Shown here: piece after piece, positions 1 through 7,827 of the stretch
Layout of the letters: each line of letters opens with the position of its first letter
Position numbering within the stretch: the first letter of the stretch is position 1
Source: Pedobacter cryoconitis
Lineage (GTDB): Bacteria > Bacteroidota > Bacteroidia > Sphingobacteriales > Sphingobacteriaceae
Direction of reading: 5' to 3'
DNA: 64,000 bases
Assembly (NCBI RefSeq): GCF_014200595.1
Contig: NZ_JACHCG010000001.1
Location: 496,001 to 560,000 of the forward strand
The notes under the pieces: model-generated
Database searches by the model: none
What the model saw: only the letters and a program-made list of their open reading frames with translations
Told to the model about the DNA's origin: nothing
Translations under genes and position numbers: made by a program

Positions 1-174
1 ATTTAACTGCTCATTCTGCTCTTTTAGGCGCTTTTCATTAAGAGATGTACGGTCTGTCTCGAAAAGTTCAGCGAGTTGATACTGTGTGAGCCAAATAGTA
101 TCATTGACTAATTTTACATCAATGGCTGTCTCGCCATTTTCTGTTTTATAAATTGCGATCTGATCGTTCTGCAT
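1..174 (-). CDS. RhuM-like protein, N-terminal part (cut by window edge)
   Basis: A reading frame on the minus strand starts at the ATG at 172-174 and runs off the left edge, giving 58 residues with no stop. It begins MQNDQIAIYKTENGE and contains WLTQYQLAELFETDRTS, which is the usual opening of the RhuM (virulence protein) family, a putative DNA-binding protein of unknown molecular function. After RTS the family normally continues with a helix-turn-helix stretch; here it passes directly into a charged segment (NEKRLKEQNEQLN), so the gene may carry an internal deletion. A TAAGTTTG box on the minus strand (201-208) lies about 30 bases upstream, inside the repeat described below. Family assignment rests on the N-terminus only. 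Confidence 0.6.
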   Translation of the reverse strand, partial: MQNDQIAIYKTENGETAIDVKLVNDTIWLTQYQLAELFETDRTSLNEKRLKEQNEQLN

Positions 175-191
175 CGTTTCTATGTTGAATA

Positions 192-328
192 AAGTACAAG
201 CAAACTTATACTTCATTCTGCATAGGATGGTTAAATTTGTTTTGGAAGAAATCCTAAAATTCTGTTCTATTTTGCTTTAATAAAGGTATTTGAACTAAAA
301 TTTGCTTAAAGCGTTTCGACTCCGGCAG
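192..328. repeat. Direct repeat copy 1 flanking the Fic gene
   Basis: This 137-base stretch recurs at 1673-1809, offset exactly 1481 bases, with nine differences by eye. The stretch 229-317 is identical base for base to 1710-1798. Looser similarity reaches back to about 177. It contains a minus-strand TAAGTTTG box (201-208) pointing at the RhuM-like gene and a plus-strand TAAATTTG box (232-239) inside the perfectly conserved part. Each copy is followed by a different hairpin. It is not part of any reading frame I can support. Confidence 0.85.
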
Positions 329-340
329 GCGTACGACTTA

Positions 341-370
341 AAGCCTTCGATGAAAATCGGAGGCTTTTTG
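341..370. terminator. Hairpin terminator downstream of Fic and of repeat copy 1
   Basis: AAGCCTTCGAT pairs with ATCGGAGGCTT across a GAAA loop (one G-T wobble), followed on the plus strand by a run of five T. It lies 16 bases beyond the stop of the minus-strand Fic gene, so it may act in both directions. The T-run favours stopping plus-strand transcripts that cross the repeat. Confidence 0.6.
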
Positions 371-385
371 GTTAATTTCTATAGT

Positions 386-1468
386 CTATTGCTTTAATAT
401 TTGCATCAATTCAGTATTCAGATATAGCTTTTCCTTTCCTACCATTTCACTTTTAAGAATACCTGCTTTTTCTAATTCATTTAGATAGCTCCCCGCAGTT
501 TTTAAATTACCTAATCCGGCCTGTTCCAGAAATATCCTCTTAGTATAAGGTAATTTGAATAGCACTTCCATGAGGTCTTTAGAATATAATTTTGGTAGTT
601 CCTTTTGGATTCTTTCACTCATAGTCCTCATTAATCGTTCTATGCTAGCAATTTGTTTGCGGCCTTTTGTAGCTGTATCTTCTACCATATCAAGCATATA
701 AAGTATCCAGCTCTTCCAATCACCTTTTTCAGTGACCCTTTTAAGGCTTAAATAATAATCTTGTTTATGCGTTATAATGTATTCACTCATGTAGAGGGCT
801 GGTAAATCCAATAATCCGGTTAATTTGAGATATAGTAGTATTATTATCCGTCCGGTTCGTCCGTTGCCATCGACGAACGGATGTATAGCCTCAAATTGAT
901 AATGAATCAGTGCTAATTTTATCAACGGATCAATATCATCTTCACTATGAATAAAGTCTTCCAGGTCTTTAAGTTTTTCTCTTATGATGTCCTCTCCTTC
1001 TGGCGGGGTATAAATTATCTGTCCAGTAGTTGGATTGGTAAGTTTTGTTCCAGGAGTATTTCTTATTCCAGATTGGTTCTCTTTGATGATTTGCATAATA
1101 GAGATGAACAAATTAGTATTTAAAACCTGTCGTTTATTTAATTGTTGAAAGCCATACCATAGCGCATCTTTGTAGTGAATCACCTCTTTGGTTGCGAAAT
1201 TTTCTATTTTTTTGTCAGCAATAAATGCCTTAAAAAGTTCATCTTGTGTAGTTATAATATTTTCTATAGCCGAACTTGCCTGGGCTTCCTGCAAATAAAT
1301 AGTGTCAATAAATAATGTCGGATTTGGTAGATTAGTAATTGCCCCCTTTAATTCTGATAGCGCTCTACTTGCTAAAATAGTTTTCTTAAGTATTTCCACT
1401 GTTTCAATCTTAGCCTTAGGTGGCAAGGAAGGTAGATCGTTGAAAGGTTTTTCAAAACGATATGCCAT
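386..1468 (-). CDS. Fic family protein (class II AMP-transferase) with C-terminal winged helix
   Basis: A 360-residue Fic protein. Such enzymes usually transfer AMP from ATP to Ser/Thr/Tyr of a target protein. The catalytic motif HPFVDGNGRTGR is intact at residues 196-207. The inhibitory helix motif SSAIEN at 65-70 fits (S/T)xxxE(G/N) placed before the Fic core, which defines class II self-inhibited Fic proteins. The N-terminal ~100 residues match the Fic/DOC N-terminal domain, and the C-terminal ~70 residues look like a winged helix (LPYTKRIFLEQAGL...TAGSYLNELEKAGIL), so it may bind DNA. No antitoxin-like partner is adjacent, as expected for class II. The promoter region carries an 18-bp palindrome (1508-1554) that could be its own operator. 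The target protein is unknown. Confidence 0.93.
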   Translation of the reverse strand: MAYRFEKPFNDLPSLPPKAKIETVEILKKTILASRALSELKGAITNLPNPTLFIDTIYLQEAQASSAIENIITTQDELFKAFIADKKIENFATKEVIHYKDALWYGFQQLNKRQVLNTNLFISIMQIIKENQSGIRNTPGTKLTNPTTGQIIYTPPEGEDIIREKLKDLEDFIHSEDDIDPLIKLALIHYQFEAIHPFVDGNGRTGRIIILLYLKLTGLLDLPALYMSEYIITHKQDYYLSLKRVTEKGDWKSWILYMLDMVEDTATKGRKQIASIERLMRTMSERIQKELPKLYSKDLMEVLFKLPYTKRIFLEQAGLGNLKTAGSYLNELEKAGILKSEMVGKEKLYLNTELMQILKQ

Positions 1469-1507
1469 ATGAAATCAAATTTGAACAAGGGCACTGTTTG
1501 CCTTTGT

Positions 1508-1554
1508 AAATTAAACGAAGGCAAATATATGTATATTTTGCCTTCGTTTAATTT
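1508..1554 (-). promoter_or_regulatory. Perfect 18-bp inverted repeat overlapping the Fic promoter
   Basis: AAATTAAACGAAGGCAAA (1508-1525) is perfectly inverted at 1537-1554 with an 11-base AT spacer. On the minus strand the left arm and spacer contain TATATTTG (1522-1529), a match to the Bacteroidota -7 box TAnnTTTG, 54 bases before the Fic start. A third degenerate half-site (GTTTGCCTTTGTAAATT) lies at 1497-1513, overlapping the left arm. The layout suggests an operator over the promoter; self-binding by the Fic winged helix is inference. Confidence 0.6.
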
Positions 1555-1672
1555 TAAGCGTAATTTTTACTCTTGTTAATTAGGTGTTGTCAATCCAATA
1601 GTTAATGACATCTAACGAGAGCCTGAATTAGCAATATGCATTTTTTGCACATTGTTTTTTTCTGTATTAACT

Positions 1673-1809
1673 AAGTACACGCAAACTTATATCTAATCCT
1701 GCGTATGGTGGTTAAATTTGTTTTGGAAGAAATCCTAAAATTCTGTTCTATTTTGCTTTAATAAAGGTATTTGAACTAAAATTTGCTTAAAGCGTTTCTA
1801 CTCCGGCAG
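1673..1809. repeat. Direct repeat copy 2 flanking the Fic gene
   Basis: Second copy of the 192-328 repeat, on the far side of the Fic gene and in the same orientation. The conserved core is 1710-1798. It keeps the minus-strand TAAGTTTG box (1682-1689) and the plus-strand TAAATTTG box (1713-1720). Sequence similarity stops right after CTCCGGCAG in both copies. Confidence 0.85.
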
Positions 1810-1820
1810 AGGGTACCGAG

Positions 1821-1861
1821 CCGGGGTTAGTATTGATTTTAGTTCTAACTCCGGTTTTTTT
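1821..1861 (+). terminator. Hairpin with T-run after repeat copy 2
   Basis: CCGGGGTTAG (1821-1830) pairs with CTAACTCCGG (1845-1854) with one G-T wobble and is followed by seven T. This has plus-strand terminator polarity although no plus-strand protein gene precedes it. It therefore suits a short RNA starting inside the repeat, or is a relic of a lost gene. Confidence 0.6.
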
Positions 1862-2247
1862 AAGCTATAACATTTTACGACTTCTTTAAAAAGTTCAACT
1901 ACACCAGGTAATGGAACAAATTTTTTCAATTCCCCTACAAAGTCAGCATTAATCCTTCTGCACTAAATCTAACTTTATATGGGGATTTTTAATGCAAAAA
2001 AAAACCTGTAAATAAGATAGTTAGGTAACAGAATGATGAATGAAAGTTAAATTAATATCCCAACCGGATACAATCAAAATATCTCTTTTGGGCAGGTATT
2101 CAATATTTCAGGAGCTCCTGCCATTACACTGCCTTTATTTTAGCCTTCGCTGCTGGAAAACATGAGCCCGCACGGATCAGTTTCAGATCTTCAACATCAT
2201 TTTAACCATCAAAGGCTCCATTTAAAATTAAAATAATAAATTACAAA
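1862..2247. other. Gene-free stretch before the SMP-30 gene
   Basis: No supported gene. On the minus strand about 1861-1980 reads in two broken frames as protein-like sequence (INADFVGELKKFVPLPG... and NPHIKLDLVQKD), which may be the remnant of a decayed gene, but I recognise no family. The last ~100 bases are the leader of the next gene. Confidence 0.35.
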
Positions 2248-3156
2248 ATGAATCATCCACATCCCTCAGGCAGGCTATACTTTTCTTTTTTATGCGTGCT
2301 GCTTTTTTCTCTTACTTCATTGCAGGTCAATGCTCAGCTATTCAGCCAGGATAGTTTAAAACTCATCTCCCGCCAGTTTACATTCACTGAAGGGCCGGCT
2401 GTAAATGCAAAAGGAGATATTTATTTTACTGATCAGCCTAATAACCAGATCTGGAAATATGACACAAACGGAAAACTTTCCTTATTTATGAATAAAGCCG
2501 GCCGCGCAAATGGAACCTACTTTGATAAAGATGGTCAGCTGCTGGTTTGTGCGGATGAAAACAATGAGTTATGGTCTGTCAGTGAAAATAAAAAGGTAAA
2601 AGTACTGCTGTCAACTGTAGATGGCAAGAAACTGAACGGGCCTAATGACCTTTGGGCTGATGCTAAAGGTGGGATCTATTTTACAGATCCTTATTACCAG
2701 CGTGATTATTGGACAAGGAAAAAGGCAGAAATTGAAGGCCAGAAAGTCTATTACCTGCCGTCTGATCAACAGGCTAAGGTAAGAGTGGTGGCAGAAGATG
2801 TAACCAAGCCAAATGGTATCGCAGGCTCAGCAGATGGCAAATACTTGTATGTTGCAGATATTCAGCGGAACAAAATATACCGTTATATCATTGGTGAAAA
2901 CGGGGATCTTAGTGGCCAGACAAAGCTCATTGACCAGGGGGCTGATGGAATGACACTGGACAGCAGGGGGAATTTCTATCTTGCAGGCAATGGTGTTACT
3001 ATATTTAATCCCGAAGGCGTAAAGATTGGTCATATTGAGGTAAAAGAGCCATGGACAAGCAATGTATGTTTTGGCGGGAAAAACCGGTCAGATCTCTTCA
3101 TTACTGCTTCAACCGCAATTTACACGATACCAATGCAGGTAAAGGGAATTGAATAA
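2248..3156 (+). CDS. SMP-30/gluconolactonase family protein, secreted
   Basis: A 302-residue six-bladed beta-propeller of the SMP-30/gluconolactonase (LRE) family, which hydrolyses sugar lactones or related esters using a divalent metal. Residues 1-29 form a long signal peptide ending VNA, so the enzyme is exported to the periplasm or beyond. Candidate metal ligands are Glu48 (TEGPA), Asn133 (GPNDLW), Asn189 (KPNGIA) and Asp238 (GADGMTLD), the family positions. Length is normal. No adjacent gene points to a specific substrate; the following AraC gene runs the same way. Gluconolactone is only the family default. Confidence 0.87.
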   Translation: MNHPHPSGRLYFSFLCVLLFSLTSLQVNAQLFSQDSLKLISRQFTFTEGPAVNAKGDIYFTDQPNNQIWKYDTNGKLSLFMNKAGRANGTYFDKDGQLLVCADENNELWSVSENKKVKVLLSTVDGKKLNGPNDLWADAKGGIYFTDPYYQRDYWTRKKAEIEGQKVYYLPSDQQAKVRVVAEDVTKPNGIAGSADGKYLYVADIQRNKIYRYIIGENGDLSGQTKLIDQGADGMTLDSRGNFYLAGNGVTIFNPEGVKIGHIEVKEPWTSNVCFGGKNRSDLFITASTAIYTIPMQVKGIE

Positions 3157-3204
3157 GAAACTACAATGTAATTCGTGGAGAGAAGATATTTTATATTTGA
3201 AATT

Positions 3205-3987
3205 ATGCATATAAAATCATATGATATTATTCCAGCCTTGCAGCCGTATGTAAAAATGATATGTACCATGGAGTGTGATGATGATACTGATACAAATTAT
3301 ATTCGTGTATTGCCCGATGCTTGCGTAGAACTGTTTTTAAACTATACAAGTACACCTGTGGCTATCATTAATAATGAATTACATCAACGCAGTATTGTTA
3401 CTTTTCGGATGAGCCATCCTAAGGATGTTCAAATGCGGAAGGGGACTGGGGTTATTGCGATTTGTTTTTACCCCGGCATGGCCTATAAATTTATACAAAT
3501 CCCAATGCATACATTATCCGATACTACCGCCTCTCTTTCTGATATTTGGGGTTGTATTGCAGCAGAGATAGAAAATGAAATGGCAGAATCCAGCAATAAT
3601 GAAGTACGTGTAAACCTGTTACAAAAGTATTTGTTTAAGAAATTGGCCAATGATAAAAATGATTTGCAAATCGCACATTGTCTAAGGCAGGTGCAATTGT
3701 CAGAAGGATTGATCTCTGTGGGAAGACTGGTCAATAATACCGGACTCAGCCAGCGCCATCTTTCAAGAAAGTTTCAGGAGTATGTAGGTTTGTCACCAAA
3801 AGAATATCTGCGTGTTTCCAGGTTTATACTTTCGCTTGATCATCTGAAAAGATATCCTTTATTTTCTCTTACTGAAATTGCCTGCAAAAGCGGATATTAT
3901 GATCAGGCTCACTTTATTCGCGATTACAAGGATTACACAGGCTACACACCAGGTCAGGTAGTGCGGGCCAGTCATATTTTATATTAA
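3205..3987 (+). CDS. AraC family transcriptional regulator
   Basis: A 260-residue AraC-type regulator, with an N-terminal sensor region of the DUF6597 kind (ALQPYVKMICTMECD..., followed by VLPDACVELFLNY) and a C-terminal HTH_18 DNA-binding domain over the last ~100 residues (VNNTGLSQRHLSRKFQEYVGLSPKEYLRVSRF, then FSLTEIACKSGYYDQAHFIRDYKDYTGYTP). I chose the ATG at 3205 rather than the in-frame GTG at 3175 because the extra residues are not family-like. A TATATTTG -7 word at 3192-3199 would give a very short leader. It precedes a RibD-like reductase gene by 64 bases, a common pairing that suggests local control of that gene. The inducer is unknown. Confidence 0.9.
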   Translation: MHIKSYDIIPALQPYVKMICTMECDDDTDTNYIRVLPDACVELFLNYTSTPVAIINNELHQRSIVTFRMSHPKDVQMRKGTGVIAICFYPGMAYKFIQIPMHTLSDTTASLSDIWGCIAAEIENEMAESSNNEVRVNLLQKYLFKKLANDKNDLQIAHCLRQVQLSEGLISVGRLVNNTGLSQRHLSRKFQEYVGLSPKEYLRVSRFILSLDHLKRYPLFSLTEIACKSGYYDQAHFIRDYKDYTGYTPGQVVRASHILY

Positions 3988-4051
3988 TGTCCGTTTTGTA
4001 CAATTAATCGAAATTGAGTCTGCGCATTTTTGCAATATAAAGATTAATAGT

Positions 4052-4588
4052 ATGCGAAAACTAATATTGGGATTGGCCATCACATTGGATGGATATATTG
4101 AAGGCCCTAACGGTGAACATGACTGGTGCTTTACAGATCAGGATTACGGATTAAACAGATTTTTTGAACGCATTGATGCGATCTTCATTGGACGTAAAAG
4201 TTATGAAATGGCGCAGCAGCAGGATGGCACCAGTATTGGAGAGACTATACCTGGGGTGCCTGCATGTAAAGAATATGTATTTTCGAAAACGTTGACAGCT
4301 GTGAAAGAAGGTGCTGTACTGATATCGGGGGATAGTATTGTTGAAGCACGAAGAATAAAAAATCAACCAGGGAAAGATATCTGGTTATTTGGTGGGGCTT
4401 CGCTATATCATACACTGATGAAGGAGGGGCTGGTAGATGAATTGTGGCTGTCTGTGCACCCAATATTGCTCGGCGGTGGTAAACCTCTGTTCCGTGAACA
4501 AGAAAGCGGGACCAGGCTTAGGCTCCTGGAAAGTAAGACCTATAAAACCGGACTGGTATCAATCTCTTATAGCGTCGAAAATAACTAA
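4052..4588 (+). CDS. Dihydrofolate reductase family protein (RibD C-terminal domain)
   Basis: A 178-residue single-domain protein of the RibD_C/DHFR-like fold, opening MRKLILGLAITLDGYIEGPNG and ending with the typical LWLSVHPILLGGGKPLF segment. Family members are NADPH-dependent reductases, but stand-alone copies like this one (YwjB/YyaP type) mostly have no proven substrate and should not be read as the folate or riboflavin enzyme. Length is complete for the group and there is no signal peptide, so it is cytoplasmic. It follows an AraC regulator gene in the same direction. Confidence 0.9.
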   Translation: MRKLILGLAITLDGYIEGPNGEHDWCFTDQDYGLNRFFERIDAIFIGRKSYEMAQQQDGTSIGETIPGVPACKEYVFSKTLTAVKEGAVLISGDSIVEARRIKNQPGKDIWLFGGASLYHTLMKEGLVDELWLSVHPILLGGGKPLFREQESGTRLRLLESKTYKTGLVSISYSVENN

Positions 4589-4601
4589 GCATTAACTAAT
4601 T

Positions 4602-4667
4602 TCTTGTCTTTTAATTCTACGGCCTTAATGATCTGGTAAAAAATAAACAAGCTTCTGGCCGTAGACA
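4602..4667. other. Bulged long-range inverted repeat
   Basis: TCTACGGCC (4616-4624) is inverted as GGCCGTAGA (4657-4665), and the pairing extends through TCTTGTC (4602-4608) with GACAAGA after a bulge. It lies in the gap behind the reductase gene. There is no T-run, so it is a weak terminator or an RNA-stability hairpin. Confidence 0.4.
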
Positions 4668-4768
4668 AGATATCACCGATGTTAAGACATTATAAAAGTT
4701 AATGAAATCTAAAAAAGGCAGTTCCCCGGATAAAACCGATGAAAATTTTTTAAGTGGTCAATAAAGCT

Positions 4769-4776
4769 TAGTTTTG
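4769..4776 (+). promoter_or_regulatory. -7 promoter element TAGTTTTG
   Basis: This fits the Bacteroidota -7 consensus TAnnTTTG and sits ten bases before the chosen ATG at 4786, implying a very short leader. A clear -33 word is not visible. Confidence 0.35.
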
Positions 4777-4785
4777 AGCAGGATT

Positions 4786-5175
4786 ATGTTCAAAAGTGCT
4801 ATTGCCATTGTTATTCTGGTTTTACTGATATTATCTAATTTCAGTAGACTGTTCATTTATGCTGGTTTTGAACTGAATCAAAAATATATTGCCAGTACAC
4901 TGTGCGAAAATAGGGATAAGCCTGAAATACATTGTAATGGTAAATGCTATTTGATGAAAAAGTTAAAACAGGCGGAAGAAAAAGAAAAGAAACAAGAGCA
5001 AGATAGTTATAGGAAGGGGTCTGTTGACCAATGCATTTTGAAACAAAGTATTACACCTGTTCTATTCTCTAATCAAATAAAAGAAATCCACCTCCTTGAA
5101 ATCACTTTCCATTTACCCAAATTTAGTTTGGAAGTACCTCATCCACCACCTTCTATATTTAATCCCATCTCTTAA
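4786..5175 (+). CDS. Small membrane-anchored protein with CNGKCYL motif
   Basis: A 129-residue protein from the ATG at 4786 (an in-frame TTG lies at 4774). It has one N-terminal hydrophobic segment (IAIVILVLLILSNFSRLFIYAGF), then a conserved-looking motif TLCENRDKPEIHCNGKCYLMKKL with three cysteines, a Lys/Glu-rich helix, and a Pro-rich tail (VPHPPPSIFNPIS). Proteins of this shape are, as far as I know, often next to TonB-dependent receptor genes in Bacteroidota. Here a receptor gene follows 295 bases downstream. The CxGKC pair could bind a thiophilic metal such as copper, but that is inference. No enzymatic domain is visible. Confidence 0.6.
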   Translation: MFKSAIAIVILVLLILSNFSRLFIYAGFELNQKYIASTLCENRDKPEIHCNGKCYLMKKLKQAEEKEKKQEQDSYRKGSVDQCILKQSITPVLFSNQIKEIHLLEITFHLPKFSLEVPHPPPSIFNPIS

Positions 5176-5469
5176 TTAAACATCATTTTGCTCATCGTCT
5201 TTTTTGTCTTTTGACAATTCAGCTATTGGCGCTATTTTAAAAAAAAAACTGCCAGCCAGGTGTTTACGGGAGTTTTATCTATTACCTGGTAATTCAGGGT
5301 CTATTGGTCATTATTTAATAATGTAAGTGTATCCCTATGGATGCTTCATATTATTTTATATATAACTCGTCCATAAAAGTGATTATATGGAGCGTGCTTT
5401 CAGGTATGTAGAAAAATAAATTACTTAGCTAAGTCGCAACAGATTACAAAAAAACACAAATAAGATTTC

Positions 5470-7815
5470 ATGAAGCAGTTCTTATACACAATACTTGGAA
5501 TATTTTTAACAGCAAATTTGCAGGCACAACCCATAAATGGAAAAGTCAGCGCATCAAATGGAAAGCCCATTGAAACAGCAACCATCAGTGTTTTAAACAG
5601 CACAAAAGCGACTACTTCTGATAAGGAAGGTAAATTTACCCTCTTTTTAATGGCAGGGGATTACCAATTGTCAATAAATGCGGTTGGTTTTGCCACTCAA
5701 TTTAAAAAGGTTACCATAACAGATCAGGCACCCATCAATTTACTGATCGAACTTCAATCAGCTAACCGGCAGCTGAACGAAGTAGTCGTGACCGCAGACA
5801 GTAAACAGCAGGATGTTCAAAAAGTTCCTGCTGCAATTACTGTGTTAGATGCTAAACAGATTAAGGACTACCGCCTTTGGGATATTACCAACCTGACTGC
5901 TATTGCGCCTAATTTGTTTACCGTAGAACATGGTAACAGCACCAGCTCTAATTTCTTCAACATACGCGGAGTGATGGGTTTTTCTAGTGAACAGGCTGTA
6001 GCTACCTATGTGGATGGTGTCTACCAGTTTGATTATTTTTCTGCGCCGCCATTGTTCAATGATGTGCAAAACATTGAGATCCTGCGGGGCCCTCAGGGAA
6101 CGCTCTATGGGCGTAACGCTTTTGGTGGTGTGGTAAATATCACCACCAAACAACCTGGTAACAAGCCAGGCGGCTATTTTGAAACCACCTTTGGCAATTA
6201 TGGTCAACAGCGCTATACAGCCAGTTTATCTAGCCCAATTGTTGCGAATAAACTTTTTGCCAGCGGCTCTTTTACCTATAATCACCGTGGATCAATCTAT
6301 TACAACGAATTTACTAAAAGTGGTTTCGACCGGAGAGAGGACTACTCGGGCAATTTCAACTTGCGTTACCTGCCATCAGCGAATTGGTCACTTGCATTGA
6401 ATGCAAAATTGGAAAATGACAATGATCGTGGCAGTTTTCCGTGGTTAGGCTCAATTGAAGAGGTATTTGCTAAGCCTTACCAGGTGAATACCAACGATAC
6501 TAACGTGGAACGCAGGAAAAATTTCAATACGTCTTTAGCTGCTAACTACTACGGGAAGCATTTTAATTTTACTTCGGTATCTTCTTACATTAACTGGCAT
6601 GCCTATTACGAGGGAAAAGGCGTTGATTATGATTTCAGCCCTTTAGATGCTTTGAGTACCGCGCCTGATCAACGGCAACATGTTTTTACCCAGGAAATCC
6701 GGTTTAGCTCGCCATCGACAACTCAGAACAAGCTTAAATGGGTAGCAGGCGCTTACGGATTTACACAAAACACCCGCATGAATGCACCGACATTTTACGG
6801 GCCGGATTACGTTTTGTTAGATCCAACTGCTGTTAATGCTCCATTCACTAAAACCAGTATCAGCAGGGGCAATAATAGAGGCTATGCATTCTTTGGACAG
6901 GCAACTTACAACATTACCGGCCAATTGGATTTCACAGCAGGTATACGCTACGATCATGAAAACCGTAAACTTAGTCAATATACCGAATATCAGAAAGATC
7001 CTGACCCTGTAAGCTTGTTAACACCTAACCAGGATTACCGGGCCAACTTTCACGCGGTTACACCCAAATTCGTCTTAAGCTATAAATTAGTGGATAACAT
7101 GCTTATTTATGGTTCCTATGCAAGAGGTTTCCGTGCAGGCGGATTAAACACCAATGCAACAAATCCCGCGCAAGTCCCTTACCAGCCAGAACATTCAGAT
7201 AACTACGAGATTGGTTGGAAAAATATGTTTTTTAACAACAAGCTGAAATTAAACCTGACAGCATTTTATTTAGAACAACATAATCAGCAGATCAGTACTG
7301 CAATGGACGGTATTAACGCATTAATCCTGAACGTAGGCGAAATGCATAATAAGGGGGTAGAACTTGAAGTAACAGCTCTTCCGCTAAAAGGGTTGCAAAT
7401 TGACTGGAATGCAAGTTATTCGCATGCACGTTATACCTCACTCTTATTGTATAGTGATGAGGTAAAAGCAGTGGTAAACTACAAAGGTGGCCAGCCAATT
7501 AATACACCTCCTGTCAGTTCGATGTTTGCTGCTCAGTATACCTATGATTTCGCAGGCAGTAAACAAAAATTATCCGCGTTCGTCAGGGGTGAATACCGTT
7601 ACATTGATAAATATTATTTTGATTTTATCAATGGATTAAGTCAGCCCGGCTATAGTCTGTTCAATGCTAAAACCGGTATAAGCATCAAAAACTTTGAATT
7701 AAATTTCTGGGCCCGTAATATCACAGATAAAAAATATGTGGCTTATGGATCGTTCGGCACATTCCTTTTGGGAAGTCCGGGAACCTATGGAACTACATTA
7801 ATCGCTAAATTTTAA
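5470..7815 (+). CDS. TonB-dependent outer-membrane receptor
   Basis: A 781-residue TonB-dependent receptor with a signal peptide (residues 1-19), a CarboxypepD_reg-like domain (about 20-105), a plug domain (VQKVPAAITVLDAKQIKD... through EILRGPQGTLYGRNAFGGVVNITTK, about 115-235) and a 22-strand-type barrel ending in Phe (TLIAKF). It is the FepA/FecA-like kind for small ligands such as metallophores, not the SusC kind: there is no SusD partner and the length is shorter. It is 12 bases upstream of the DJ-1/YHS lipoprotein gene and follows the CNGKCYL gene, so the three probably form one uptake locus. The ligand cannot be read from the sequence. Confidence 0.93.
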   Translation: MKQFLYTILGIFLTANLQAQPINGKVSASNGKPIETATISVLNSTKATTSDKEGKFTLFLMAGDYQLSINAVGFATQFKKVTITDQAPINLLIELQSANRQLNEVVVTADSKQQDVQKVPAAITVLDAKQIKDYRLWDITNLTAIAPNLFTVEHGNSTSSNFFNIRGVMGFSSEQAVATYVDGVYQFDYFSAPPLFNDVQNIEILRGPQGTLYGRNAFGGVVNITTKQPGNKPGGYFETTFGNYGQQRYTASLSSPIVANKLFASGSFTYNHRGSIYYNEFTKSGFDRREDYSGNFNLRYLPSANWSLALNAKLENDNDRGSFPWLGSIEEVFAKPYQVNTNDTNVERRKNFNTSLAANYYGKHFNFTSVSSYINWHAYYEGKGVDYDFSPLDALSTAPDQRQHVFTQEIRFSSPSTTQNKLKWVAGAYGFTQNTRMNAPTFYGPDYVLLDPTAVNAPFTKTSISRGNNRGYAFFGQATYNITGQLDFTAGIRYDHENRKLSQYTEYQKDPDPVSLLTPNQDYRANFHAVTPKFVLSYKLVDNMLIYGSYARGFRAGGLNTNATNPAQVPYQPEHSDNYEIGWKNMFFNNKLKLNLTAFYLEQHNQQISTAMDGINALILNVGEMHNKGVELEVTALPLKGLQIDWNASYSHARYTSLLLYSDEVKAVVNYKGGQPINTPPVSSMFAAQYTYDFAGSKQKLSAFVRGEYRYIDKYYFDFINGLSQPGYSLFNAKTGISIKNFELNFWARNITDKKYVAYGSFGTFLLGSPGTYGTTLIAKF

Positions 7816-7827
7816 ACCACAAGAATT

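Noticed and set aside
300..330. tRNA 3'-end or attachment site at the end of the Fic-flanking repeat
   Set aside because: CTCCGGCAG is suggestive of a T-arm but no acceptor stem or CCA context is present and no integrase gene is in the window.
1862..1985. Minus-strand protein-like fragments (INADFVGELKKFVPLPG and NPHIKLDLVQKD)
   Set aside because: The pieces lie in different frames, have stops and no start, and match no family I recognise; at most a decayed remnant.
5176..5469. Possible riboswitch upstream of the TonB receptor
   Set aside because: A CCAGGT/ACCTGG pairing exists but over a 22-base loop, and no cobalamin, TPP or other known motif is visible.
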